From JBLHUT01 sp047629975 (lineage in GTDB: Bacteria > Pseudomonadota > Alphaproteobacteria > Rhodobacterales > Rhodobacteraceae), in assembly GCA_047629975.1 (NCBI GenBank), contig JBLHUT010000151.1, positions 1 through 8,692 on the forward strand: a DNA stretch of 8,692 nt, read 5' to 3'. Position 1 is the first letter of the stretch; each line of letters opens with the position of its first letter. Positions 1 through 8,000 of this stretch are shown here, piece by piece. Position numbers and translations under genes: made by a program. Below the pieces are notes generated by a model. It did no database searches and was not told the DNA's origin. It saw nothing but the letters and a program-made list of their open reading frames with translations.

Positions 1-632
1 ATCTTCGGCGGAGAGATCCTCGGCCAGTAAAAGTTTCAGCCAGTCCAGCACCTCGGAGGTCGAGGGCTTCTTTTTCAGGCCCGATTGCTCGCGTACTTCG
101 TAGAACTGGGTCAGGGCAGTTGTCAGCAGGGCGTCCTTGATGCCGGGGTGGTGCACGGCGACGATCTGTTTGAGGGTCTCCATGTCGGGAAAGCGGATGT
201 AGTGGAAAAAGCAGCGCCGCAAAAAGGCGTCGGGCAATTCTTTTTCGTTGTTGGACGTGATGATCACGATCGGGCGGTGGATCGCGGCGACGGTCTGTCC
301 GGTCTCATAGACGTGAAACTCCATCCGGTCGAGTTCCTGCAACAAATCATTGGGGAATTCGATATCGGCCTTGTCGATCTCGTCGATGAGCAAAACGACC
401 TTTCCCGGCGCGCTGAAGGCCTCCCACAATTTGCCACGACGGATGTAATTTGCCACGTCATGCACACGGTCATCGGCAGATCGAGGGCGCCGGCAACCTG
501 TCGGGCAAGTTCGGTCTTTCCTGTTCCGGGCTCTCCTTTGACCAGCAGCGGACGCTCGAGTGTAACAGCGGCATTGACCGCAACCGCCAGATCCTGCGTT
601 GCGATATAAGTGTCGGTACCTTTAAATTTCAT
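1..632 (-). pseudogene. MoxR-family AAA+ ATPase, left-edge partial, broken by an internal out-of-frame deletion
   Basis: MoxR ATPases are AAA+ chaperone-like proteins that usually work with a VWA-domain partner encoded next to them. The N-terminal piece starts at the ATG at 630-632, the usual family start (MKFKGTDTY). An in-frame ATG at 659 would add nine atypical residues. Walker A (GEPGTGKT) is at residues 33-40, and the frame holds through DLPM at residue 54 (near 471). It then continues in a wrong frame and stops at 264. The rest of the protein is intact in another minus frame from about 474 down to base 1: RVHDVANYIRRGKLWEAF, Walker B (VVLLIDEID), sensor 1 (IITSNNEKELPDAF), an RR pair, and a C-terminal helical lid still open at the window edge. 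Compared with family members as I remember them, about 31 residues between Walker A and RVHD are missing and the phase is shifted. Only the Walker A part could be made from this reading. A sequencing or assembly error is the alternative. No second start with a ribosome site is visible for the distal part. Confidence 0.82.
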
Positions 633-796
633 TGTCTTTTCAAACCTTGTGTCAACCATTTTTTTTAACGATTTGTTTTACATTAGCAGTCTTGCACCGG
701 CCTTTAGGGGCGTGACAAGTGGACTTTGTTCAAGTAAGCGGTGCGCAGAGCATTCGGACGCGCAAATTGGCCAAACTTACAAAAGTCCGGCAAGTC

Positions 797-802
797 AGGG
801 GA
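797..802 (+). promoter_or_regulatory. Ribosome binding site of dksA
   Basis: AGGGGA lies 6 nt before the ATG at 809. It decides the start in favour of 809 over the longer open frame beginning at 719, whose extra 30 residues do not resemble the family. Confidence 0.75.
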
Positions 803-808
803 ATAGAT

Positions 809-1231
809 ATGAAACAGGAAGTGTTTTTACCAGAAAACTATAGCCCCGCCGAGGACGAGCCTTTCATGAACGAGCGGCATACGGAATACTTTCGCCGCAA
901 GTTGAATAATTGGAAGAACGATCTGTTGGCGGAGAGCAGAGACACCCTCGAGGGATTGCAGGGTCAGACCCGCAATATCCCCGATGTATCCGATCGTGCA
1001 AGCGAAGAGACGGATCGGTCGCTTGAGCTGCGCACCCGCGACAGGCAGCGAAAGCTGGTGTCAAAGATCGATGGCGCGCTGCGCCGGATCGCCGAAGGTG
1101 AATACGGCTATTGTGACGCAACTGGCGAGCCCATTTCGTTGAAGCGGCTGGATGCGCGCCCGATTGCGACACTGAGTCTTGAGGCCCAAGAGCGCCACGA
1201 ACGCCGCGAAAAAGTGCACCGCGACGATTGA
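809..1231 (+). CDS. dksA: DksA-type RNA polymerase-binding transcription factor, cysteine-poor alphaproteobacterial form
   Basis: DksA binds the secondary channel of RNA polymerase and, with ppGpp, tunes promoters during the stringent response. This 140-residue protein has the family layout. The N-terminal part carries PAEDEPFMNERHTEYFRRKL at about 13-32. A long coiled-coil hairpin follows, with the tip motif DVSDRAS at 59-65; D62 and A64 match the essential D74 and A76 of E. coli DksA. The returning helix reads LELRTRDRQRKLVSKID, and the C-terminal globule GEYGYCDATGEPISLKRLDARPIA. Of the four zinc cysteines only C102 remains; the other three positions read T105, S123 and A126. Such zinc-free DksA proteins are known in Rhodobacter sphaeroides and remain functional there. 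The gene diverges from the MoxR gene across a 176-nt gap in which I could not identify a convincing promoter. It is closed by the terminator at 1262-1290, so it is probably monocistronic. Identity is very secure. Confidence 0.96.
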   Translation: MKQEVFLPENYSPAEDEPFMNERHTEYFRRKLNNWKNDLLAESRDTLEGLQGQTRNIPDVSDRASEETDRSLELRTRDRQRKLVSKIDGALRRIAEGEYGYCDATGEPISLKRLDARPIATLSLEAQERHERREKVHRDD

Positions 1232-1261
1232 GGCCGGTTGCAGGACCCGCTAGATTTCAAG

Positions 1262-1290
1262 CGCCGGAGCCTTAGGGTTCCGGCGTTTTT
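1262..1290 (+). terminator. Rho-independent terminator after dksA
   Basis: A 10-bp stem (1262-1271 with 1276-1285, GC-rich, one G-T pair) closes a TTAG loop and is followed at once by five T (1286-1290). It lies 30 nt past the dksA stop and ends 18 nt before the next start codon, so it should separate dksA from the monooxygenase, possibly with some read-through. Confidence 0.9.
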
Positions 1291-1297
1291 CGTATTC

Positions 1298-1303
1298 AAG
1301 GAG
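1298..1303 (+). promoter_or_regulatory. Ribosome binding site of the FAD monooxygenase
   Basis: AAGGAG lies 5 nt before the ATG at 1309. A GTG at 1303 in the same frame overlaps this site and so cannot be its start, which settles the start at 1309. Confidence 0.75.
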
Positions 1304-1308
1304 TGGCC

Positions 1309-2469
1309 ATGTTGATCGGAGAAGACGTTTGTGTGCTTGGGGCCGGCATCGCGGGGTTGGCGGTGGCGCGTGCCCTCGCCCTGCAAGGCGCAAATGTTCA
1401 GGTGATGGAACAGGCAGCAGATATTACCGAAGTGGGCGCCGGCATCCAGATTTCGCCAAACGGGGCGGCGGTGCTCAGAGCACTGGGCGTGTTGGATGTG
1501 CTTAATGCAAGTGCGCTCAGATCTCGCGCGGTTACGCTGCGCAACCGGCGCGGCGGACAGGTGCTGCGTATGGATATGAGCGGGCGCGGAGACTTCATTC
1601 TGGCGCACCGTGCCGATTTGATTGCCTGTCTCGCGCAAGGCGCCCGGGATGCGGGGGTCCAGATCACGTTCGGGGCGCGTATCGAGCAGGTGCATTTGCG
1701 TGAAGGCGTTGCACCGCATTTGTCGTTTGCCGGCGGAGGGCGGGTCGAGGTTCCGCTGCTGATCGGGGCTGACGGGGTGCATTCAAAAGTCCGTAAGGCC
1801 CTTTTGAACGAGGCAGAGGCGGAGTTTTCCGGGCAGGTTGCATGGCGCGCAATCATCCCTGTTCCGGCCGGCAGTGTGCCATCGGAGGCACAGGTTTTCA
1901 TGGGCCCGGGGCGCCATCTGGTGGCATATCCGTTGCGCGGTGGAGAGGTGTTGAACCTTGTGTGTGTCGAGGAACGCGCCGATTGGGCGGCGGAAGGTTG
2001 GCATCACGCAGGTGATCCGGAGGCATTGCGCGCGGCCTTTGCCGGATTTGGCGGGCCGGTGCCGGAATGGCTGGCGCAGGTCAATGAAGTGAAATTATGG
2101 GGGCTTTTCCGGCATCCGGTCGCAAAAAAATGGCATGGCCACGGGGCTGTGCTGCTTGGGGATGCGGCCCACCCGACATTACCGTTTCTGGCGCAGGGGT
2201 CGAACCTTGCTCTTGAAGATGCCTGGGTTCTGGCGCGCATTCTGGGGAGTGGCCAAACGCATTGTGAGGCCGGAGCGTTGTACCAGCAAAACCGCCTTGC
2301 GCGGGTTACCCGTGTGATTGATGCCGCCGGCGCCAATGCACGCAATTATCATATTTCAAATGCGCTCCTGCGCACCGTTGCGCATTCGGGCCTGAGAGTG
2401 CTGGGCAAGGTCGCCCCCGATTTCATGCCCGATCGGTTCCGGTGGCTTTATGATTTCGACGTTACCTGA
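1309..2469 (+). CDS. FAD-dependent monooxygenase, salicylate / 3-hydroxybenzoate hydroxylase-like
   Basis: This is a 386-residue group A flavoprotein monooxygenase, a class that uses NAD(P)H and O2 to hydroxylate aromatic or ring substrates in the cytoplasm. Visible motifs are the N-terminal Rossmann dinucleotide fold GAGIAGL (11-17), with the acidic strand end VMEQA about 20 residues later; the EVGAGIQISPNG segment (41-52) that lines the FAD pocket in this family; the DG motif GADGVHSKVR (153-162), which contacts FAD and NAD(P)H; and the GD motif GDAAHPTLPFLAQGSNLALEDA (from 284), which binds the FAD ribityl chain. Length and motif spacing fit salicylate hydroxylase-like enzymes, but nothing in the sequence fixes the substrate, and no catabolic genes lie beside it. 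A ubiquinone-type hydroxylase is a less likely alternative. It starts just after the dksA terminator. A weak sigma70-like pair (TTGAGG 1228-1233, TAGATT 1251-1256, 17-nt spacer) could supply its own promoter but is unproven. It ends convergent with the lipoprotein gene, with a 57-nt gap and no terminator seen. Confidence 0.9.
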   Translation: MLIGEDVCVLGAGIAGLAVARALALQGANVQVMEQAADITEVGAGIQISPNGAAVLRALGVLDVLNASALRSRAVTLRNRRGGQVLRMDMSGRGDFILAHRADLIACLAQGARDAGVQITFGARIEQVHLREGVAPHLSFAGGGRVEVPLLIGADGVHSKVRKALLNEAEAEFSGQVAWRAIIPVPAGSVPSEAQVFMGPGRHLVAYPLRGGEVLNLVCVEERADWAAEGWHHAGDPEALRAAFAGFGGPVPEWLAQVNEVKLWGLFRHPVAKKWHGHGAVLLGDAAHPTLPFLAQGSNLALEDAWVLARILGSGQTHCEAGALYQQNRLARVTRVIDAAGANARNYHISNALLRTVAHSGLRVLGKVAPDFMPDRFRWLYDFDVT

Positions 2470-2526
2470 TCACAAACAACGGGCCAGTTTGCGTCGACTT
2501 CCGGTGACGGATGGAAAAGAGCGGAT

Positions 2527-3135
2527 TTATGGAATGATACGGGTGTATTTCGTGCCTTCAAGCGTTGCACCGACAATCAGACCGGATTGACCAAAAACCA
2601 GAGCCACTACGGGTTTTGTGCCGGTTATCGTCTCGGCGGACAGGTTTCCGCCCCGGTCATTGATCGCGTATTCGGCATCCGCGCCGGCGGACCAGCCTGC
2701 CGAGCGCCGGAAATCGCTAAGGGCTTCTTGCGTCATGAAAAACAGGACGTGGGCGTATTGCGCGGCACCGATCTGAAACCCGAACGTTGCTTGGGTGGCA
2801 GAGTAGTAATCCACCGTTGCGTTGTTGATCCGCAAGGCGCCGCGCCCGTAACTTCCACCGATGCCGAATCCTGCCTTTGTGACCAACGGCATGATCAGCA
2901 CGCCAGCTGCCTTGTCGTTCAGGCTCAAGGTGCCGGGATATCTGCTGTAAAGAAAGTTCTGCGTGGCATCGGCGCGTTGATCGATCTTGTTGGCGGCAGG
3001 ATTTCCGATCCCGTTGCCGCACCCCGACAAAAGTGTCGCCGAAGCGCCGGTTGCCAAAAGAAACTTGCGCCGGGATAGCCGGTCAGATGCACCGTCATCC
3101 GACGGCGGAATTGTGTGAGCGAAGGTAGGGTGCAT
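2527..3135 (-). CDS. Tat-exported SYLF (YSC84-like) domain lipoprotein
   Basis: This 202-residue protein has a signal of the Tat type (SRRKFLL, residues 21-27) followed by a hydrophobic stretch and a lipobox (LSGC, 36-39), so C39 is predicted to be lipidated after cleavage. The export signal sits behind a 20-residue hydrophilic lead. The mature part matches the SYLF / Ysc84 domain: AAGVLIMPLVTKAGFGIGGSYGRGAL (about 76-101), YYSATQATFGFQIGAAQ (110-126), the LFFMTQEALSDF segment (131-142), and a C-terminal strand pair FGQSGLIVGATLEGTKYTRI (181-200). In eukaryotes SYLF domains bind phosphoinositides and actin; bacterial versions are periplasmic or envelope lipoproteins of unclear role. The start at 3135 has a modest GGGA ribosome site on the minus strand (near 3145) and lies about 55 nt after a predicted transcription start. 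It appears to be transcribed alone. Domain assignment is confident; function is not known. Confidence 0.87.
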   Translation of the reverse strand: MHPTFAHTIPPSDDGASDRLSRRKFLLATGASATLLSGCGNGIGNPAANKIDQRADATQNFLYSRYPGTLSLNDKAAGVLIMPLVTKAGFGIGGSYGRGALRINNATVDYYSATQATFGFQIGAAQYAHVLFFMTQEALSDFRRSAGWSAGADAEYAINDRGGNLSAETITGTKPVVALVFGQSGLIVGATLEGTKYTRIIP

Positions 3136-3196
3136 GTGATGGTTCCCGTTGCCTGAATGTGCCTCGATTTAGCGGCTTATCTACCACTTTAACCAA

Positions 3197-3225
3197 ACTA
3201 TATGACCGTTGCGCAGCGATGTCAC
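3197..3225 (-). promoter_or_regulatory. Sigma70-type promoter for the SYLF lipoprotein gene
   Basis: On the minus strand the -35 box is GTGACA (3220-3225), the spacer is exactly 17 nt, and the -10 box is TATAGT (3197-3202). Each box matches the consensus at five of six positions. Transcription would begin near 3190, giving a leader of about 55 nt. It is the best promoter match in the window, but it is a sequence match only. Confidence 0.6.
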
Positions 3226-3236
3226 CCGCACAGTTG

Positions 3237-3266
3237 GCCCGTTGGCAAGCCTCTGCCGAAACGGGC
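3237..3266 (-). repeat. Imperfect hairpin between hemB and the lipoprotein promoter
   Basis: An outer 7-bp inverted repeat (3237-3243 with 3260-3266) encloses a 4-bp stem (3244-3247 with 3254-3257) around a 6-nt loop, with a 2-nt bulge at 3258-3259. It lies 45 nt past the hemB stop and 11 nt upstream of the lipoprotein -35 box. No T-run follows on either strand, so it is not a standard intrinsic terminator. It could mark the hemB mRNA 3' end, be a Rho-associated site, or act as an operator. Confidence 0.5.
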
Positions 3267-3310
3267 GGCACCTGTGTGCGGGCGGCTGTGCTGCTTGGGG
3301 CTTTTTTTGC

Positions 3311-4312
<1,002 letters not shown>

Positions 4313-4435
4313 TCATTCATCCTGTCGTATGTCAGCATAAAAATGTTGCACGGATCTGAGGGCATCTCAAGGCTTACAATCCGCACGCCACTTGAATAGG
4401 TTATACAAAATTTGACTTTCCGGAGCGTGGCGCAA
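4313..4435. promoter_or_regulatory. Divergent intergenic region between hemB and the membrane protein gene
   Basis: This locally AT-richer stretch must hold the start signals of both divergent genes unless they are transcribed from farther away. I see isolated -10-like words (TACAAT at 4375-4380 on the plus strand; TATAAC at about 4399-4404 on the minus strand), but none has an acceptable -35 partner at 16-18 nt, so I do not assign specific promoters. Confidence 0.4.
4422..4425 (+). promoter_or_regulatory. Putative ribosome binding site choosing the GTG start at 4436
   Basis: GGAG lies 10 nt before the GTG at 4436. It is only 1 nt from the alternative GTG at 4427 and lies downstream of the TTG at 4412, so it supports 4436 among the possible starts. 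Confidence 0.45.
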
Positions 4436-4954
4436 GTGCTGAACTGGTATGAAACGGTCTTTGAACTTATCGATATGCGGTCTTTCTCGAACCTTTGGTT
4501 CTGGATCGCGCTGGCCGTCATCTGGTCGACATCCAGCCATTGGATCCTCGGGGTGCCGTTCGACCTTGTGGTGCGCGCACGCAAGCACGGCGGTGGGGTG
4601 CAGGACGATCTGAATGACATGGTGCGGGTGAATGTGAACCGGATATTGTTCATCGCGCGCACATCGGGGCTATGGTTGCTGGCGCTGGGGTCTTTTGTAT
4701 TAACGGCGGCGGCGTTGCTTGGGTTCGTCTACGGGGTTGAGTTTGCGCAGGCATTCTTTTTGCTGGGGTTTCCACTGAGCGTTGTCTGGGGCCTGAGCGT
4801 GCGAACCGCGCAGCAAATTCTGGAGGCTGATGGCGCCGATCTGCATGCCCGCATGGTCCGTCACCGCATTTATGTACAGATCATCGGTGTGTTCTCGATT
4901 TTTGTGACCGCTCTTTGGGGCATGTATCAAAACATGGCTGTGGGCCCGCTGTAA
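4436..4954 (+). CDS. Conserved four-helix inner membrane protein of unknown function
   Basis: This is a 172-residue integral membrane protein if the GTG at 4436 is used. That start gives VLNWYETVFELIDMRSFSN, which fits the N-terminus I remember for Rhodobacterales homologues; TTG at 4412 or GTG at 4427 would add eight or three residues. Four hydrophobic segments are visible at about 19-40, 76-98, 101-121 and 145-165. Between the first two lies a basic and acidic cytoplasm-like loop (RARKHGGGVQDDLNDMVRVNVNR, about 47-69), and a second polar loop (QQILEADGADLHARMVRHR) precedes the last segment. There is no enzymatic motif, no metal-ligand cluster and no transporter signature. As I recall, homologues often carry the database label 'component of SufBCD complex'; I see nothing in the protein or its neighbours that supports an iron-sulfur role. 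It stands alone, divergent from hemB and 115 nt before mfd on the same strand. Confidence 0.85.
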   Translation: MLNWYETVFELIDMRSFSNLWFWIALAVIWSTSSHWILGVPFDLVVRARKHGGGVQDDLNDMVRVNVNRILFIARTSGLWLLALGSFVLTAAALLGFVYGVEFAQAFFLLGFPLSVVWGLSVRTAQQILEADGADLHARMVRHRIYVQIIGVFSIFVTALWGMYQNMAVGPL

Positions 4955-5022
4955 CAGGTCATTTCGCCCGCCAACACTGACCCGTGGGGTGGCAATTATT
5001 TAACCGGATCGAAAGGTGTCAT

Positions 5023-5044
5023 GCGCGTGCTGGTTGACACGCGC
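5023..5044 (+). repeat. Hairpin in the mfd leader
   Basis: A perfect GC-rich 7-bp inverted repeat (5023-5029 with 5038-5044) closes an 8-nt loop, 12 nt before the mfd ribosome site. The same right arm can pair instead with an upstream copy (5016-5021 with 5035-5040), so two mutually exclusive small hairpins are possible. There is no T-run, so it is not an intrinsic terminator. Confidence 0.4.
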
Positions 5045-5056
5045 CACCGGAGCGAT

Positions 5057-5062
5057 AGGAGA
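5057..5062 (+). promoter_or_regulatory. Ribosome binding site of mfd
   Basis: AGGAGA lies 7 nt before the ATG at 5070. It settles the start at 5070 instead of the in-frame GTG at 5016, whose 18 extra residues contain two cysteines and do not look like an Mfd N-terminus. Confidence 0.8.
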
Positions 5063-5069
5063 ACGCGTC

Positions 5070-8000
5070 ATGGCACACAGTAATCATATTGCAGTCGGTG
5101 GCGCACCCGAAGGGTTTGACGCCCGTCTTGTCGCGCGCGAACTGGCAAAAGGCACAAACGTCGTTCATGTGGCGCGCGACGCCAAACGGCTGGCCGCGAT
5201 GCGCGCAGCCCTTGCGTTTTTTGCTCCTCAAGCGGTTATTCTGGATTTTCCCGGGTGGGATTGCCTGCCCTATGACAGGGTGTCGCCCAATGCCGATATC
5301 TCGGCCACGCGCATGGCGACGCTGGCGGCTTTGGCCTCGGGCGTTCCGGGGCCGTTTATTCTGTTGACCACGCTGAATGCCGCGACCCAGCGCGTACCGG
5401 CGCGTGCCGTTCTCGAGCAGGCCGCATTTTCGGCGCAGGTTGGCGGGCGCATCGACGAGAGCGGTTTGCGGACCTTCCTTGTCCGGATGGGTTTTACGCA
5501 GGCGCCAACGGTCATGGAGCCGGGCGATTATGCGGTGCGCGGCGGGATTATAGATATCTATCCGCCCGGCGAAACAGGCCCGGTGCGGCTTGATCTGTTC
5601 GGCGATGTTCTGGACGGGGCGCGCCGGTTTGATGCCGCAACCCAGCGTACGACGGAAAAACTGTCAAGCATCGAGTTGGCGCCTGTCAGCGAGGTGATCC
5701 TTGACGAGGCCGCGATCACACGCTTCCGGCAGAATTACCGGATCGAATTCGGGGCGGCCGGCACCGACGACCCGCTTTACGAGGCCGTGAGTGCGGGGCG
5801 CAAACATTCGGGGATCGAGCATTGGCTGTCGTTCTTTCACGAACGGCTCGAGACGGTGTTCGATTATCTGCCCGATGCAACGATCCTGCTTGATGACCAG
5901 TTTGAGGCCGCGCGCATTGCCCGCTGGGACGGGATTGCGGATCAATACGACAACCGCCGCGAGGCGATGTCGGCCAAGAACCGGCTTGATACTGTCTATA
6001 AGCCGGCGCCGCCGGGGGGCTTGTACCTTGATGATGCAAATTGGGCCGCGGCTCTTGTTGGTCACCGGGTTTTGCGCCTGAATGCGTTGCCGCAAGGCGT
6101 AGGGCCGGGGGTGATTGATGCCGGCGGGCGGATCGGGCGGAACTTCTCGCCTGAACGACAGTTGGAAAGTGTAAGCCTTTTCGGGGCCTTGTCAGATCAT
6201 ATTCATGCAAAACGAAGCCAGTCCCAAGTGGTCGTGGCCAGTTATTCGGAAGGCGCACGAGAACGCCTGAAAGGATTGATGGAGGACGAGGGCCTCCAAG
6301 GGACCACGGAGATCACCGATTTCCGCGATATTGCCGATGCAAAGGGCGGCGTGCACCTTGTGGTGTGGGCGTTGGAGCACGGTTTCGAGGGCGACGGGCT
6401 GACGGTGATCAGCGAACAGGACGTTCTGGGCGACCGGTTGATCCGCAGCCCGCGCAAGAAACGCCGCGCCAGTAACTTTCTGACCGAGGCGCAAAGCCTG
6501 TCTCCGGGGGATCTGATCGTCCATGTGGATCATGGCGTTGGCCGCTACATGGGGCTTGAGATGATAACGGCCGTCGGGGCGCCGCACGAATGTATCCACC
6601 TTGAATATGCCGAAGGTGCGCGGCTGTTCCTTCCGGTCGAAAATATCGAACTGCTCAGCCGGTATGGCCACGACGAGGGCATGCTCGATAAATTGGGCGG
6701 CGGCGCGTGGCAATCCAAAAAGGCACGGCTGAAAGAGCGTATCCGCATGATTGCGGACAAGCTGATCCGTATGGCCGCCGAGCGTGCCTTGCGCAGCGCA
6801 CCGATACTGGAGCCGCCGGGAGGCATGTGGGATGCGTTTTCGGCCCGCTTCCCGTATCAGGAAACCGACGACCAGATGAGCGCCATCGAGGACACGCTTG
6901 CCGATCTGGCGGCGGGATCTCCGATGGACCGGCTGATTTGCGGTGATGTGGGGTTTGGCAAAACCGAAGTGGCGATGCGCGCAGCCTTTGCCGCCGCTCT
7001 GTCGGGGATGCAGGTGGCGATTATCGCGCCCACGACATTGCTCGCGCGCCAGCACTACAAAGGCTTTGCCGAGCGGTTTCGCGGGTTTCCTGTGAACGTG
7101 CGGCAATTGTCGCGCTTTGTTAGTGCCAAGGACGCCACCGAGACCCGCCGCGGCATTGCCGATGGCACCGTAGATATCTGTATCGGCACGCATGCTCTGT
7201 TGGCGAAAACGGTAAAATTCCAGAACCTTGGCCTGTTGGTCATCGACGAGGAACAGCATTTCGGCGTGACCCACAAGGAGCGGCTCAAAGAGATGCGCAG
7301 CGATGTGCATGTTCTGACCCTGACCGCGACGCCTATTCCTCGCACGCTGCAACTTTCGCTCACGGGGGTGCGCGATCTGTCGATCATCGGCACCCCGCCG
7401 GTCGACCGACTGGCGATCCGCACCTACGTCAGCGAGTTCGACGCCATCACGATCCGCGAGGCCTTGCTGCGGGAGCATTATCGTGGCGGGCAGTCGTTTT
7501 ACGTGGTTCCGCGCATCAGCGACCTGCCCGAGATCGAGGCGTTCTTGCGCGACCAGGTTCCCGAAGTAACTTTTATAACGGCCACGGGGCAGTTGGCAGC
7601 GGGAGATCTTGATGACCGCATGAACGCGTTTTACGACGGTAAATACGACGTTCTTCTGGCGACAACGATTGTCGAAAGCGGGCTTGATATTCCGACCGCG
7701 AACACGATGGTTGTGCACCGTGCCGATATGTTCGGCCTTGCACAGCTTTACCAGATACGGGGGCGGGTGGGCCGCTCAAAGGCGCGCGCCTTTGCTTATC
7801 TGACCACAAAACCCCGTCAGAAATTGACGGTGACGGCGCAAAAACGGCTGCGTGTTCTGGGGTCGCTTGACAGTTTGGGGGCGGGGTTCACGCTGGCGTC
7901 CCAAGATCTCGATATTCGCGGCGCGGGCAATCTGGTGGGCGAGGAGCAGTCGGGCCAGATGCGCGAAGTGGGCTATGAATTGTATCAGGCGATGCTCGAA

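Noticed and set aside
650..655. TTGACA on the minus strand just before the MoxR ATG
   Set aside because: No -10 word follows at the right distance; the expected place is already inside the coding sequence.
721..788. Long-range 7-bp inverted repeat (721-727 with 782-788) and the TTGGCCAA palindrome (767-774) in the dksA leader
   Set aside because: An arm of this length with a loop of more than 50 nt is expected by chance in an interval of this size, and there is no supporting promoter or operator context.
1108..1782. 224-codon minus-strand frame across the end of dksA and the start of the monooxygenase
   Set aside because: It crosses two well-supported genes and the terminator, and has no domain-like pattern.
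2470..2526. Possible bidirectional terminator between the convergent monooxygenase and lipoprotein genes
   Set aside because: I found only a 4-bp pairing and no T-run on either strand.
3301..3310. Run of seven T just after the hemB end on the plus strand
   Set aside because: It is on the wrong strand for hemB and has no stem before it on the plus strand, so it is not a terminator for any gene here.
5034..5062. Perfect TTGACA -35 box before mfd
   Set aside because: At 16-17 nt downstream the sequence is TAGGAG/AGGAGA, which is the ribosome site and not a -10 box; transcription would also start at the ATG itself.
6192..7718. 508-codon open frame on the minus strand inside mfd
   Set aside because: It is wholly antisense to the conserved helicase core of mfd, has no recognisable domain and has low-complexity arginine/histidine-rich composition. 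Long antisense frames are expected from codon bias in GC-rich genes.
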